From Planctomycetaceae bacterium (GTDB taxonomy: Bacteria > Planctomycetota > Planctomycetia > Pirellulales > Pirellulaceae), in NCBI GenBank assembly GCA_018660825.1, contig JABJJO010000047.1, positions 33,566-97,565 of the forward strand: a stretch of DNA of 64,000 nucleotides, in the 5' to 3' direction. This document shows positions 9,353 through 18,767 of the stretch, piece by piece (position 1 is the stretch's first letter; each line of letters starts with the position of its first letter). The notes under the pieces were generated by a model. The model searched no databases. It saw only the letters and a list, made by a program, of their open reading frames with translations, and was not told the DNA's origin. Position numbers and translations under genes: made by a program.

Positions 9353-9394
9353 AGGGACACCACCGCTATTCTGCGGTCCTGGTGTCCCTTTTTT
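9353..9394 (+). terminator. rho-independent terminator
   Basis: The arms AGGGACACCA and TGGTGTCCCT pair perfectly over ten base pairs, with a further CCGC/GCGG pairing inside, and the hairpin is followed at once by TTTTTTG. It ends transcription of the upstream plus-strand small gene, before the Trm112-like gene. Confidence 0.85.
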
Positions 9395-9489
9395 GTTTAC
9401 CTCGCTCAACGCCTGCGAATTAGAGTACAATGTGCTAAATATTGTCAGCCAGTTTGCTGATCAACCGTAATTCAATAACCAATCCCCCC

Positions 9490-9780
9490 ATGATTCACCC
9501 CCAATTACTTTCCATTCTCCGCTGCCCGACGACGCAATCACAGTTGCAGATTGCAGATGAGGCGGTGATCGAAAGCGTCAATGCGGCTATCGCTGCGGGA
9601 AAGATGCAGTCACGAGTTATGGAGACGCTAACGCGGCCTCTCGACAGTGGGTTGGTAAATGCAGATGGCTCACTGTTGATGCCCGTGTACGAAAACATCC
9701 CAGATATGAATCCTGACGATGCGATAATTCTGGAGCAATTGGATCAACTCGATCGGGAAATTACCGAGGGATTTGAATAA
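9490..9780 (+). CDS. Trm112-like (UPF0434-type) protein
   Basis: A 96-residue protein counted from MIHPQLLSILRCP, the normal beginning of the Trm112 fold; the ORF track start 16 codons earlier adds unrelated residues. In the family this small zinc-ribbon protein activates methyltransferases. The tail PVYENIPDMNPDDAI is the family's C-terminal strand. Odd point: only one cysteine remains of the expected two CxxC pairs, so zinc binding is probably lost or altered. Its TAA stop overlaps the ATG of the following HIT gene (TAATG), so the two are translationally coupled. Confidence 0.7.
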   Translation: MIHPQLLSILRCPTTQSQLQIADEAVIESVNAAIAAGKMQSRVMETLTRPLDSGLVNADGSLLMPVYENIPDMNPDDAIILEQLDQLDREITEGFE

Positions 9781-10097
9781 TGGAAAAGAGTATCTTCCAA
9801 CGCATCATTGACCGCGAAATACCAGCGGAAATTATTTACGAGGACTCGCTGTGTTTGGCATTTAAAGATGCAAACCCTCAAGCCTCGACGCATCTTTTGA
9901 TTGTCCCTAAAAAAGAAATCAAATCACTCGATGATATTTCTGTCGAGGATGAGTCACTGTTGGGACATTTACAACTAGTGATCCGTGATTTAGCGCGGGA
10001 GTTTGAATTAATCGATGGTGGCTATCGAGTGATTACCAACTGTGGTGCTGGAGCTGGGCAAACGGTTTTCCATTTGCATTATCACCTGATGGGCTAA
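9780..10097 (+). CDS. HIT family nucleotide-binding protein (HINT-like)
   Basis: A 105-residue protein starting IFQRIIDREIPAEIIYEDS, with FKDANPQASTHLLIVPKK and the histidine triad HLHYHLMG at the very C-terminus. HINT proteins hydrolyse purine nucleotide phosphoramidates in the cytoplasm. It ends right after the triad, slightly shorter than the usual 110-115 residues, which have a GGR tail. Start codon overlaps the stop of the Trm112-like gene. Convergent with cdsA. Confidence 0.88.
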   Translation: MEKSIFQRIIDREIPAEIIYEDSLCLAFKDANPQASTHLLIVPKKEIKSLDDISVEDESLLGHLQLVIRDLAREFELIDGGYRVITNCGAGAGQTVFHLHYHLMG

Positions 10098-10134
10098 GCA
10101 CATCCTGATTGCCAACGGGCCATGCACACAATGC

Positions 10135-11229
10135 TTAGATGGTGAAGAATATCTTGGTGAGGTGATAAAACACTGGGGCTGCGAAGCATAATGAGTCGAT
10201 GCGATCTAGGATACCCGCATGGCCTTGTACCAAAGTGCCATAATCTTTGACTCCCCGATCGCGTTTGATTGCTGACATTGTCATCCCGCCGGCAAAACCC
10301 ATAACCGAAATCACAATCGCCATAATCGCTGCTTGCCAAAACAAAAATGGAGTCACCCATGAGAATAGGGCACCAAGTAATGCGGAAGTCGCCACTCCGC
10401 CAATGACACCCTCCCACGTACGACTAGTATTGATCCGTGGGGCAATAATATTTTTCCCCAAGAGCTTCCCCCAAGCGTATTGCAACACATCGTTAAGTTG
10501 AGTGATTAGAACAAAGAAAAACAACAATCCCTTATTGCGGTTGATGTCATGTCCGTCGCTGTCTTGGACGTGACTCCACGGTGTCTTCTGCACAGCCTCA
10601 TTTGCAGCAGGAGCGTCAATTTCGACATTTGATTGTGTAGTGGATCCGAGATTGAGGTAAAGAATGGCGGGGGCAAAGCTCAGCGCATAGACACAAATCA
10701 ACAATCCAATTTGTATTTTTGCGGATCGTTCTAAGAATCGTTTTGCATCGTTCGCCAACGCGATTCGGGCAGGGATGAAGAGCGATGCATAGATTGGTAT
10801 CGCGATGAGAAATAGCTCACCTTGAATGGCTACTAAAAAAAACTGTAATGGCGTAAATACAACTAAAACCCAAAACAGTGTTCGATGGTCACTGCGTCGA
10901 GTCGGCGTCATGGTAATAAATTCGCGGAGGGCCCAGAAGCCGATCAAGCCGAACAGAACGACTGTTCCTTGTTCACCAATGAACAAGCCGGCGATTAGTA
11001 CGGCTGACATCAGCCACCACGAACGAATACGTTGATTAAAAGAGCGAACGATAGCGGTGTTAAGGCGTTGTTCGGAGCTACCGTCAAGTAGTTTGCCGGC
11101 CGTCGAGGCGAGAATCAGCAGCAACATCACTGTCGCGATGAGCCAAGCGGTTCGTTCATCAAATGGCAGATTCAACACGCGTTTAACGTCGACAAAGGCC
11201 CACAAAAATTGATTGAATAAGTTAAGCAT
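10135..11229 (-). CDS. cdsA: phosphatidate cytidylyltransferase (CdsA family)
   Basis: A 364-residue polytopic membrane protein. The family signature is visible at the C-terminus: SAIKRDRGVKDYGTLVQGH then AGILDRIDS, with the KD, H and DRxD positions kept (HAG in place of HGG). Further in is RTWEGVIGG, the other conserved CdsA stretch. The enzyme makes CDP-diacylglycerol from CTP and phosphatidic acid. It follows plsC by 18 bases on the same strand, so phosphatidic acid synthesis and activation are encoded together. A longer extracytoplasmic loop sits in the middle compared with E. coli CdsA. Confidence 0.88.
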   Translation of the reverse strand: MLNLFNQFLWAFVDVKRVLNLPFDERTAWLIATVMLLLILASTAGKLLDGSSEQRLNTAIVRSFNQRIRSWWLMSAVLIAGLFIGEQGTVVLFGLIGFWALREFITMTPTRRSDHRTLFWVLVVFTPLQFFLVAIQGELFLIAIPIYASLFIPARIALANDAKRFLERSAKIQIGLLICVYALSFAPAILYLNLGSTTQSNVEIDAPAANEAVQKTPWSHVQDSDGHDINRNKGLLFFFVLITQLNDVLQYAWGKLLGKNIIAPRINTSRTWEGVIGGVATSALLGALFSWVTPFLFWQAAIMAIVISVMGFAGGMTMSAIKRDRGVKDYGTLVQGHAGILDRIDSLCFAAPVFYHLTKIFFTI

Positions 11230-11247
11230 CAGATTATTATACTGTCC

Positions 11248-11853
11248 TTAACAATCTTTGAGGTTGATAATTGCCGTACGGGCGCGGTCGAGGAACTCAT
11301 GTTTTGTTTCACCTTTTTCCAACCAAATCGGCGCGCCAACAGTAATGTGACTCAATAAGGGGACAGGTAGAATTTCACCACGTGGTAATACTCGGCTCAT
11401 GTTGTCCAAATATACAGGAACTAATTCTAAATCGGGTCGTTTCTTCGCGAGGTAAAATAGACCGCTTTTGAATTTGATCATTTCTTCAGCAGGATTACGA
11501 CGACCTTCGGGGAAAATAATCAATGAGTAACAATCTTTCATCTCTCGAATCATCAAATCGATTGGACTTTGGTGCACTTTAACTTCGTTGCGGTCGATCA
11601 GCAAGGCATTAAATGTCTTGGCGATGTGCTGCCGTAACCAGCCTTTTTCCCAATAATCTTTAGCAGCGACGGGTCGCGTGAGTTCACGTATTTCGCGAGG
11701 TAGGCTCGCCCATAATACAAGTGCATCGAGATGACTTGTGTGGTTCGCAAAGTAGATACGTTGGCACGTGTCTGGCAGACAATCAACCCAGCGTATCGTG
11801 TAGCCACTGATGATTTTGGCTGTCGCGACAAGAAGTTTACTGGTTAATTGCAT
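11248..11853 (-). CDS. plsC: 1-acyl-sn-glycerol-3-phosphate acyltransferase (PlsC-like)
   Basis: A 201-residue acyltransferase. Motif I NHTSHLDALVLW carries the catalytic HX4D, and FPEGRRNPAEEM is motif III (EGxR). These enzymes acylate lysophosphatidic acid at the membrane surface to give phosphatidic acid, the substrate of the cdsA product encoded immediately downstream. The protein is a little shorter than E. coli PlsC and has only a weak N-terminal hydrophobic stretch. The plsC symbol rests on motif and neighbourhood; another acceptor within the family is possible. Confidence 0.82.
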   Translation of the reverse strand: MQLTSKLLVATAKIISGYTIRWVDCLPDTCQRIYFANHTSHLDALVLWASLPREIRELTRPVAAKDYWEKGWLRQHIAKTFNALLIDRNEVKVHQSPIDLMIREMKDCYSLIIFPEGRRNPAEEMIKFKSGLFYLAKKRPDLELVPVYLDNMSRVLPRGEILPVPLLSHITVGAPIWLEKGETKHEFLDRARTAIINLKDC

Positions 11854-11961
11854 GATTTAGGAAACTCAAGAAAAGAAAACATTTTTATATTCTATCGGAA
11901 CAGGCAGAAACCACCACAGGCGGAAAAGCAGTTATTTTAAATCTCTGGTACATTAAACCCC

Positions 11962-13215
11962 ATGGTAAAAGCAATCGTTTTGGTTTTAGACCACTTATCT
12001 GCGAAATATTTAGGTCCCTACGGCAACACTTGGATTCCCACGCCCGGATTTAACCAACTAGGGACCTGTTCGTTATTGGCCGAATCGATGATTGCTAGTA
12101 GCACCGATATTGCGGAAATCTACGCGAGTTTTCTAGGGGGGCAACATCCCGTTATTACTGGACCCGGTCGAGTTTCGTTATTGGATCAACTGACCGAGAA
12201 AGGTGCGACGAGCACTTTGATATCAAGCAGCGAGCAACTGCTGCAGTTGCCGTATTGTGATGCCTTTACACAACAGGTCCTCGTTCCGCTTACGGCTAAT
12301 ACGGAAACGGCTGCTGATATTGAATCCACGATGATGGCAGGTTTCTTTGGTGAAGTATTGAATTGGCTAGAAACGACAGCAGCGGCGGACCAGGAAGATT
12401 TATTGTGGATTCATGCGGACAGCTTAGGTAAATGTTGGGACGCGCCCGCTGAATTACGAGAGATGTTTCGTGGCGACGAGGATCCGGAAGCTAGCCTAGC
12501 TACAGATCCTCCGTTTTCTCAGCAGCAGCAACCATTGGATCCGGACGCGCAGCTTCAAGTTAGTCATTCTTATGCTGCCCAAGTCTGTGTGGCAGATACT
12601 TGTTTAGCAGCGTTGCATAGTGCCCTCGAAAATTATGCTTTGGGCCATCCGTCCGATCCGATCTTGTTGATCGTGACGGCGGCACGAGCCATACCGATCG
12701 GTCAGCATGGTACGGTCGGTTATCAACAAGCGGCATTGTACAGCGAACAGTTACATGTGCCGCTGTTTGCCACGATACTCGCGTCAGAGTCTCGAGTTAC
12801 ATCTTCACGCAACCAACGGTTGCTGCAATCGGAATCGATTTATCAAACATTGGTTGAATGGTTTGGTTGCGCGAATGTAGCTAGCGATGAATTGCCCCAA
12901 TGCCAGCAGTCGTTTTTGTCATTAATTGTTGATGAGAGCAGCGCTGGGATTTACGATCTTGCCAATGCGGTGGCCATTTCAAAAACTGACCAATCTACCG
13001 AGATCGCTATCACGACCGCCGCTTGGTTCGCTAAGGTTGTTGGAGATCAAGTAACGGAGTTATTTGTGAAACCCGATGACCGCTGGGATATCAATGAAAT
13101 TGCCGCAAAGCGTCGTGATGTCACGTCTGCGATCGAAGAGATGTTCACCGCTGGCGATTTGCAGCAATTTTCCGTCGAACTGCCCAAATTATTGTGGAAT
13201 CAGATTTTGCGGTAA
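11962..13215 (+). CDS. sulfatase-like alkaline phosphatase superfamily protein, probably inactive as a sulfatase
   Basis: A 417-residue protein. The start MVKAIVLVLDHLSAKYLGPYG followed by IPTPGFNQL matches sulfatases (metal Asp, YLGxYGN, TPNLDxL). Where sulfatases have the C/S-x-P-x-R formylglycine site, this protein has STDIAEIYAS before FLGGQHP, so the modified nucleophile is absent. Later metal-ligand motifs are also unclear. No signal peptide is evident. It may be a pseudoenzyme or a phosphoesterase-like relative. It precedes the large secreted glycosidase-like gene by about 170 bases. Confidence 0.6.
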   Translation: MVKAIVLVLDHLSAKYLGPYGNTWIPTPGFNQLGTCSLLAESMIASSTDIAEIYASFLGGQHPVITGPGRVSLLDQLTEKGATSTLISSSEQLLQLPYCDAFTQQVLVPLTANTETAADIESTMMAGFFGEVLNWLETTAAADQEDLLWIHADSLGKCWDAPAELREMFRGDEDPEASLATDPPFSQQQQPLDPDAQLQVSHSYAAQVCVADTCLAALHSALENYALGHPSDPILLIVTAARAIPIGQHGTVGYQQAALYSEQLHVPLFATILASESRVTSSRNQRLLQSESIYQTLVEWFGCANVASDELPQCQQSFLSLIVDESSAGIYDLANAVAISKTDQSTEIAITTAAWFAKVVGDQVTELFVKPDDRWDINEIAAKRRDVTSAIEEMFTAGDLQQFSVELPKLLWNQILR

Positions 13216-13387
13216 AAATAGACGCTTCATTTTGCGACGTTTCTACTGGGCCGGCGAGTCATGCTCGATTGCACTTTCAAGGCCGTCGACAAAACCGTTA
13301 TAATTCGCTGCCGCTATGCACATTTGGCCAACGCGGGGCAAAATCGCATAGCGAAATTTTTTCAAGCAGAGACAATGGAGGTCGTAA

Positions 13388-16300
13388 TTGATTGTGTGGA
13401 AGTTTTCTAGATGTGCTGTGAGAATAGTGACGCTCAGCATTTTTATGTTGACGCTAGGAATAGCTGCGTTGCTCAACGCACAGCCACCACTTGTTCAACG
13501 GCCTGCTGCTCCCGCGCGAAGCAACACTGCAACGTCGCGGTCGCAAGAGTTAGCTGAAGCGCCTCAATCGAGTCCTTTTTCCTCGAGTACGCAACCCGCT
13601 GGATTTCGAAGCGATGGAGGTAGCGCGGGACCAATTAATTTGCGATTACGAATTGCCTGGGGTGGTGGTGTTGTTCGACAATGGCGGGGCACCATTACTA
13701 TTTCTGCCGGAGAAATTGAGGATTTGGTCCCTCGTAGTATCCACCCAATTCCTTCCGCTCATTTACTGCCAGCAATTAGTTCACTCACTGTTGGAACAGA
13801 CAACAGTGATTCACTCGTACGACATAATGCGTCTGTCGATGGTCAAGCTAGAGGGCAGTCCAAATCGCAGGCGGTGTTTGTGCAACAAAATAAACCTAGT
13901 CAATTTGATGCGTTTGACATCAGCGTAACTGCCCCCCGGCAAGCGATTTTGACTGTGGAACTGGCAGCTGTTGACGATTCAAGTATTCATTTTGAATTAC
14001 GCCGTCCGCTCGCCTTTTTTGTGACTCGTGACGCCGAAGTTGAGTTAGACAATACGGGTAACCGAGGGCAGGTGCGGCGGATCGCTGGTGATCGTTTGAG
14101 GATTGTCACTGAGCGGGTGCATTTGGTGTTTCACCCACAGGAGCTATTCGAACTAACTCTTGTCCCGCATCAACTTGGTGAAAACAAAACCGGTAACTAT
14201 CGATATGAATTAGACGTTATTGCAGTTGCTGAGAATCTTAACATCCATCATCAGCAGCGAGCGATTGAGGTTGCAGCGACGGAGGAATTTCCCGCCTGGA
14301 ATCAGATAAAGATTCCGATACCGACTCGGCCGGGTATTTACAACGTTCGTTTCGCGGTGCTGGCAAAACGTTTTACAGACACGTTTGTACGAACTTCGCC
14401 GCTTGCTCAACGAATGGTCCAAATTGTCGTGGTTGGTGGAAAATCTCCGGTTCCGGCGGTGGCGACGAAATGGCGAGAAGTTACAAATTATAATCCGGCT
14501 GACCCGAGTTGGTGGCAACGACTACGTGAAATTGATCCGACCAATAGAATTAAATATTTGGCGGGGTCAAGTCCGTCGTCGATTGGCTTTGCACCTTTCG
14601 GCAACCGACGCGCACAGAAAATACAGCATCACAATAAAACGATGACTCGTCTGGGGAGCGGGGGATGGCAAGCGTTGCCCCTGGAAATTGAAAACCCGCT
14701 ACGTCCACACTTGTTGGAAATTGAATATCCCAATGACGTTCAACAGACGGCAGCAGTCAGTGTCATAGAACCTAACGCGCTCGGAAAAATAGGACCGTTA
14801 GGAGTGGATACTGGTTGGGATCTTGATGAGATCCCTTGGCAAGCAACGCCCGAAACTCTAACGCATAAGGTGTTGTTCTGGCCGAACACGAATACACCGA
14901 TGTTAGTGATTCGTAATCAGCTTTCTAATAAGCCAGTGGTGTTTGGTGAAATTCGAGTTCAGCAATTACAAGGAAATTTGTCCGAACTCTATCCGGAATT
15001 GGCGCGGGAAAAACATAGTCGTTTAGCGTTAGCCTACTATAAAAAACCATTGTTTGCAGAGAACTTCAGTAGTCGCGAAGCAGTCGGGCCCGACAGTGTG
15101 GCAACGTTGGATGACTGGAACACGTTTTACGACGGCGGTCAGCGGTTAGTGCAGTATTTGCATTTTGCTGGCCACAATGGCGCCGTTGTGAATGTGTTGA
15201 GTGAAGGTAGTAGTCTATTTCCGAGTGATCTTTTTCATGCGACCCCAAAGTACGATAGTGGAGCATTTTTTGACAATGGGCAAGATCCATTGAAAAAAGA
15301 CGTGCTGGAAATGCTCTACCAAATGTTTGATGAACATCAGCTCGTGCTAATTCCATCCATTCAACTAAACATGCCGCTCAACGAATTGGAACAGCAGCTC
15401 CAGCGCTCAACACGTCGCGGGGGTATCGATTCAGCGATCGGCATACGATTAACTAACGCCGCCGCGGGCCTGAACGGTGCGAGTACCGGTGGTCGCTACA
15501 ATCCACTGGATCCGCGTGTTCAATTGGCGATACGAAATCTAATCAAAGAGTTGGTGCAACGGTATCACGAACACCCTAGTTTTGCGGGTATTAATATTGA
15601 GCTTATTCCCGATTCGTATACACATTTGCCAAATTCAAATTGGGGCTTAGATCCGGTGACGTTACATCGTTTTTTTCAAGATCAAGAAATTCGACCGAGT
15701 GACTTGCCTGCTGATAATGTAAATGCAGTTCGGACTAGTTTGGCAAACGAGTGGAATCTGTGGAAACAACAACAGTTAAGCAAACTGTACAAAGACATTG
15801 CTGCCGACATAAATATTTCTTCAAAAATGTCATCGGGGAACGACCAGCGGCATCCCCAGCGACTATATCTCTCGACAGCCGAGTTGTATGAGACGGTAGA
15901 GATTCAACGGCAGGCGTTTCCAACATTGCCATCAAAGAATATGTTGATAAACATCACTCGCAACATGTCGATCAACCCAGCGCTTACTCGAGATGTAGAA
16001 AACCTAGTGTGGTTATCCCCGCACAAAGCCAATCCAGTTGTTGATCCAGCATTACAGAATATTGATATTGAGTTGGCTCAATCGGTGGGCGTTCATCAAT
16101 TGTTTTCACAATCCGAATTGCATGGCGCTGTTTTCTTTCATGCCCCCACCACGGCTCAACTTCCACAACTCGATGCCAAATCTCCGTGGGGCGCTGTCAA
16201 TACGCAGACTTGGTTTGCCAACACAATTACACCATCACATTTCTACAACCGTGAGCGATTCATTAGCAAACTTGCAAAGACAGATTGTCGAGTGTTGGTG

Positions 16301-17551
16301 GACGGAGGTTGGTTTTTGCCTTTAGGGCAAGAGGATCACACGCGTGATTTATTGGCCACTTATCAACAATTGCCCGATGTTACGTTCGAAACGATTAAGA
16401 ATAAATCCAATCCAATCCCTCAACCGCTAGTAATTCGTCGTCATGTTGAGAGTGGCTTCAAAGACGGCACCAAGACCTACTTGTATGTATTGAATAATGC
16501 ACCTTGGGCGGTAACCGCTCAAATCGATATTAACATGCAACCGGATGGCGTGCCGGTTTCGCTCAGTCAAAAATCTAAGTCGAGTTATCGGTGGCACCTT
16601 AATGGTGCGACTTGGCAAGTTGTCATGGAACCATTTGACTTAGTTGCCATTCGTATTGACCGTGTCGAGGCGCGAGTGGTATCGGCCTCGGTTCAATTTA
16701 ACAAGGACGTGATCTCGAAATTACAAGAAAATATATTGGCGGTCAATCAACAACTTAGTCGCCTAGAACAGCCCAAGGCACTGTTGATTCGCAATGGTGA
16801 TTTTGAAGACCGTGGTGTTCCCCCCTCGGTAAACGGATGGATATTTGACAAGAGTGCGGGCAATCTTGTGACGATCGGAACCGCAGTCGCTCAACAAGGG
16901 GAACGGTACTTAGAACTGCAGCGAACGAACGCTTCGCAAAATATTCTGTGGGTGCGTAGCGAACCGTTTACTGTGCCCACGACGGGTCGGATTGCATTTT
17001 CAGTTTGGTTAAGAACACAAGATGCAGTTAAAGCACCAACGGTACGATTGGCAATTGAGGGTCGGTATTATGGACAACCATATTACCGACCGCGCACGAT
17101 TGGGAGGTTACAGACAGGTCGGTCGAGTAGTCAGCAACCGGCGGTATTACATGCGAATTGGACGAAGTATGTGATTGTGGTAGATGACCTGCCAGTGCGA
17201 GGCTTGACTGATATACGCGTTGGTTTTGATCTGATGTCCGCTGGTCAAGTTGAAATTGATAATTTACAGGTTTACGATCTGTGGTTTCAACCGCGTGAGT
17301 ACCGCGAGTTGAAGAAAGAGGTTTCGCTTGCGTATTCATACCAGAAACAAGGTCGAGTGGCGGATAGTTATCGGTTTTTAAATGCATTTTGGCCACGATA
17401 TATTTCTCGCTACGCGCCGCCGGGATTCTCAGAGGTCGCCAGACGGTTAGACGACACAATCAATACAGGGCCTGAGACGTCGCAATGGCCTTTGATGCCA
17501 AACGTATTACAGCAGTTTAAAGACTTGCCGCAGAAGCTATTTCCGTTTTAG
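13388..17551 (+). CDS. large secreted glycoside-hydrolase-like protein
   Basis: A 1387-residue protein with a signal peptide (hydrophobic stretch ending LLNAQPP). The start is TTG with GGAGG six bases upstream. The N-terminal half is rich in beta strands. The middle (about 550-1000) reads like a TIM-barrel glycosidase: YNPLDPRVQLAIRNLIKEL, a short HPSFAGINIEL strand with a possible catalytic Glu, and SLANEWNLWKQQQLSKLY. Residues about 1135-1300 form a jelly-roll carbohydrate-binding-like module (RNGDFEDRGVPPSVNGW). It resembles planctomycete proteins called family 10 glycosylhydrolase, but a specific GH family was not assigned. Polysaccharide processing in the periplasm or outside is inferred. 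Confidence 0.55.
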   Translation: MIVWKFSRCAVRIVTLSIFMLTLGIAALLNAQPPLVQRPAAPARSNTATSRSQELAEAPQSSPFSSSTQPAGFRSDGGSAGPINLRLRIAWGGGVVRQWRGTITISAGEIEDLVPRSIHPIPSAHLLPAISSLTVGTDNSDSLVRHNASVDGQARGQSKSQAVFVQQNKPSQFDAFDISVTAPRQAILTVELAAVDDSSIHFELRRPLAFFVTRDAEVELDNTGNRGQVRRIAGDRLRIVTERVHLVFHPQELFELTLVPHQLGENKTGNYRYELDVIAVAENLNIHHQQRAIEVAATEEFPAWNQIKIPIPTRPGIYNVRFAVLAKRFTDTFVRTSPLAQRMVQIVVVGGKSPVPAVATKWREVTNYNPADPSWWQRLREIDPTNRIKYLAGSSPSSIGFAPFGNRRAQKIQHHNKTMTRLGSGGWQALPLEIENPLRPHLLEIEYPNDVQQTAAVSVIEPNALGKIGPLGVDTGWDLDEIPWQATPETLTHKVLFWPNTNTPMLVIRNQLSNKPVVFGEIRVQQLQGNLSELYPELAREKHSRLALAYYKKPLFAENFSSREAVGPDSVATLDDWNTFYDGGQRLVQYLHFAGHNGAVVNVLSEGSSLFPSDLFHATPKYDSGAFFDNGQDPLKKDVLEMLYQMFDEHQLVLIPSIQLNMPLNELEQQLQRSTRRGGIDSAIGIRLTNAAAGLNGASTGGRYNPLDPRVQLAIRNLIKELVQRYHEHPSFAGINIELIPDSYTHLPNSNWGLDPVTLHRFFQDQEIRPSDLPADNVNAVRTSLANEWNLWKQQQLSKLYKDIAADINISSKMSSGNDQRHPQRLYLSTAELYETVEIQRQAFPTLPSKNMLINITRNMSINPALTRDVENLVWLSPHKANPVVDPALQNIDIELAQSVGVHQLFSQSELHGAVFFHAPTTAQLPQLDAKSPWGAVNTQTWFANTITPSHFYNRERFISKLAKTDCRVLVDGGWFLPLGQEDHTRDLLATYQQLPDVTFETIKNKSNPIPQPLVIRRHVESGFKDGTKTYLYVLNNAPWAVTAQIDINMQPDGVPVSLSQKSKSSYRWHLNGATWQVVMEPFDLVAIRIDRVEARVVSASVQFNKDVISKLQENILAVNQQLSRLEQPKALLIRNGDFEDRGVPPSVNGWIFDKSAGNLVTIGTAVAQQGERYLELQRTNASQNILWVRSEPFTVPTTGRIAFSVWLRTQDAVKAPTVRLAIEGRYYGQPYYRPRTIGRLQTGRSSSQQPAVLHANWTKYVIVVDDLPVRGLTDIRVGFDLMSAGQVEIDNLQVYDLWFQPREYRELKKEVSLAYSYQKQGRVADSYRFLNAFWPRYISRYAPPGFSEVARRLDDTINTGPETSQWPLMPNVLQQFKDLPQKLFPF

Positions 17552-17559
17552 TAGCGCTG

Positions 17560-18354
17560 TTAGACCTCAGCGTCGTCTTTGAGTTGCACTTGCAGGGCGC
17601 TGAGGATTTGGTTCACTCGTTCATTTTTGCTGCGGACGTTGATGACGTTGTCGAGTACGAATTCTTCTTTGTCGCCGGTTGGGCGAATGTAGAGTCGACC
17701 TGATTTGAGCAGCATATGTTCAAAGATATCGTTGATTTCCATTTCAAAACGCATGTGGGGTGCGGAGAAACGGCGAGTATGTCTGGGGAGTCCGTGATAA
17801 TGAATAACTTCGTTGGGTCGGATGACCCAATAGTCGAGTAAACGTGCGAGGTACATTACGATGAAGACAAATCCAAGCAATCCCGACATCGTCCAGTAAA
17901 ATGCTTTGTCGGCAACGGGGTTAATGCGGGAAATCATATTTCCAAAACTGCCCATGAGTTCAGGGGATTTCACGCCGACGACCACGAGTCCTAAGACGAC
18001 AGCAAAGATGAAGAAAATGACCGCTAGAAATTTACTTTGCGGAAAATCAAACGCCATGACGAAAAGGTTGAATGTGAAAAGGAAGAGGAAGATCACCGTG
18101 ACCAAGATGGCGGATGATCGTTTGACGGGTTGGGGCGACTTGCTGGCGATCGGTGTTGCGTTATCCGCCTGAGTCTCAGCGGCAGTCGCTGTTGCAGGTT
18201 CTTCATAAACACTAACGGAGAATGAGAGCACCAAGGCAGCAACGATGCTCGCAATCAGAGTGGGGTAGAGGAAGATTATTTTGGGGTAATGATAAATCCG
18301 TACTTCATCTTTGATGCGAGCGTTTTTTTCTTTTTGACTTAGTTCGGGATCCAT
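17560..18354 (-). CDS. hypothetical four-helix membrane protein
   Basis: A 264-residue protein with an N-terminal soluble stretch, one helix near residues 28-48, two near 75-125, one near 150-170, and a C-terminal soluble domain containing YHGLPRHTRRFSAPHMRFEM and GRLYIRPTGDKEEFVLDNV. The C-terminal region resembles a small PH-like beta domain as in bacterial membrane PH proteins, but this is inference. No enzymatic motif is seen. Convergent with the preceding secreted protein (9 bases between stops); the tRNA-Ser lies upstream on the same strand. Confidence 0.6.
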   Translation of the reverse strand: MDPELSQKEKNARIKDEVRIYHYPKIIFLYPTLIASIVAALVLSFSVSVYEEPATATAAETQADNATPIASKSPQPVKRSSAILVTVIFLFLFTFNLFVMAFDFPQSKFLAVIFFIFAVVLGLVVVGVKSPELMGSFGNMISRINPVADKAFYWTMSGLLGFVFIVMYLARLLDYWVIRPNEVIHYHGLPRHTRRFSAPHMRFEMEINDIFEHMLLKSGRLYIRPTGDKEEFVLDNVINVRSKNERVNQILSALQVQLKDDAEV

Positions 18355-18441
18355 TGTTTGTAAACCTCGCGGGTAATGCTTGGTGTTTGTCTGATGTTAA
18401 GCGTAAGGGGTTTGTAATCGCAATGCAAATGGAAATAAAAG

Positions 18442-18524
18442 CGGAGGGCACGGGACTTGAACCCGCAATCCGCAAGCGGACGTCTGATTTCGAATCAGAT
18501 TGCTAGCCAATTCGCCTACCCTCC
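18442..18524 (-). tRNA. tRNA-Ser (anticodon CGA)
   Basis: The minus strand folds as a class II tRNA. The acceptor arms GGAGGGT and GCCCTCC pair over seven positions, the last a T-G wobble. The anticodon stem TCTGA/TCAGA encloses the loop TTCGAAA with anticodon CGA. A long variable arm (CGTCCGCTTGCGG) and the T arm GCGGG-TTCAAGT-CCCGT follow. The long variable arm plus CGA identify serine, reading UCG. CCA is not encoded. Confidence 0.93.
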
Positions 18525-18767
18525 AGTGATTCCATACGTCGACGCATGTTTAGCAGTTGCTATTCTTATCGGATATTTAGCCAAAGGCAAGGGCAGGAGC
18601 TAGTCGCACTGAGAGTTTGCTCGCTGACAGTACCCGCTTGCGCTGCCTGTCCCGATAGCCTTCCCCGGAAAATCGGTCTATGCCCATAATCGTCAATGTA
18701 GTTTAATGTTCGCAGATACGTTTCTTCATGGATTGAAGGACATTGTTTTTTCGAGGGGGATGAGAGC

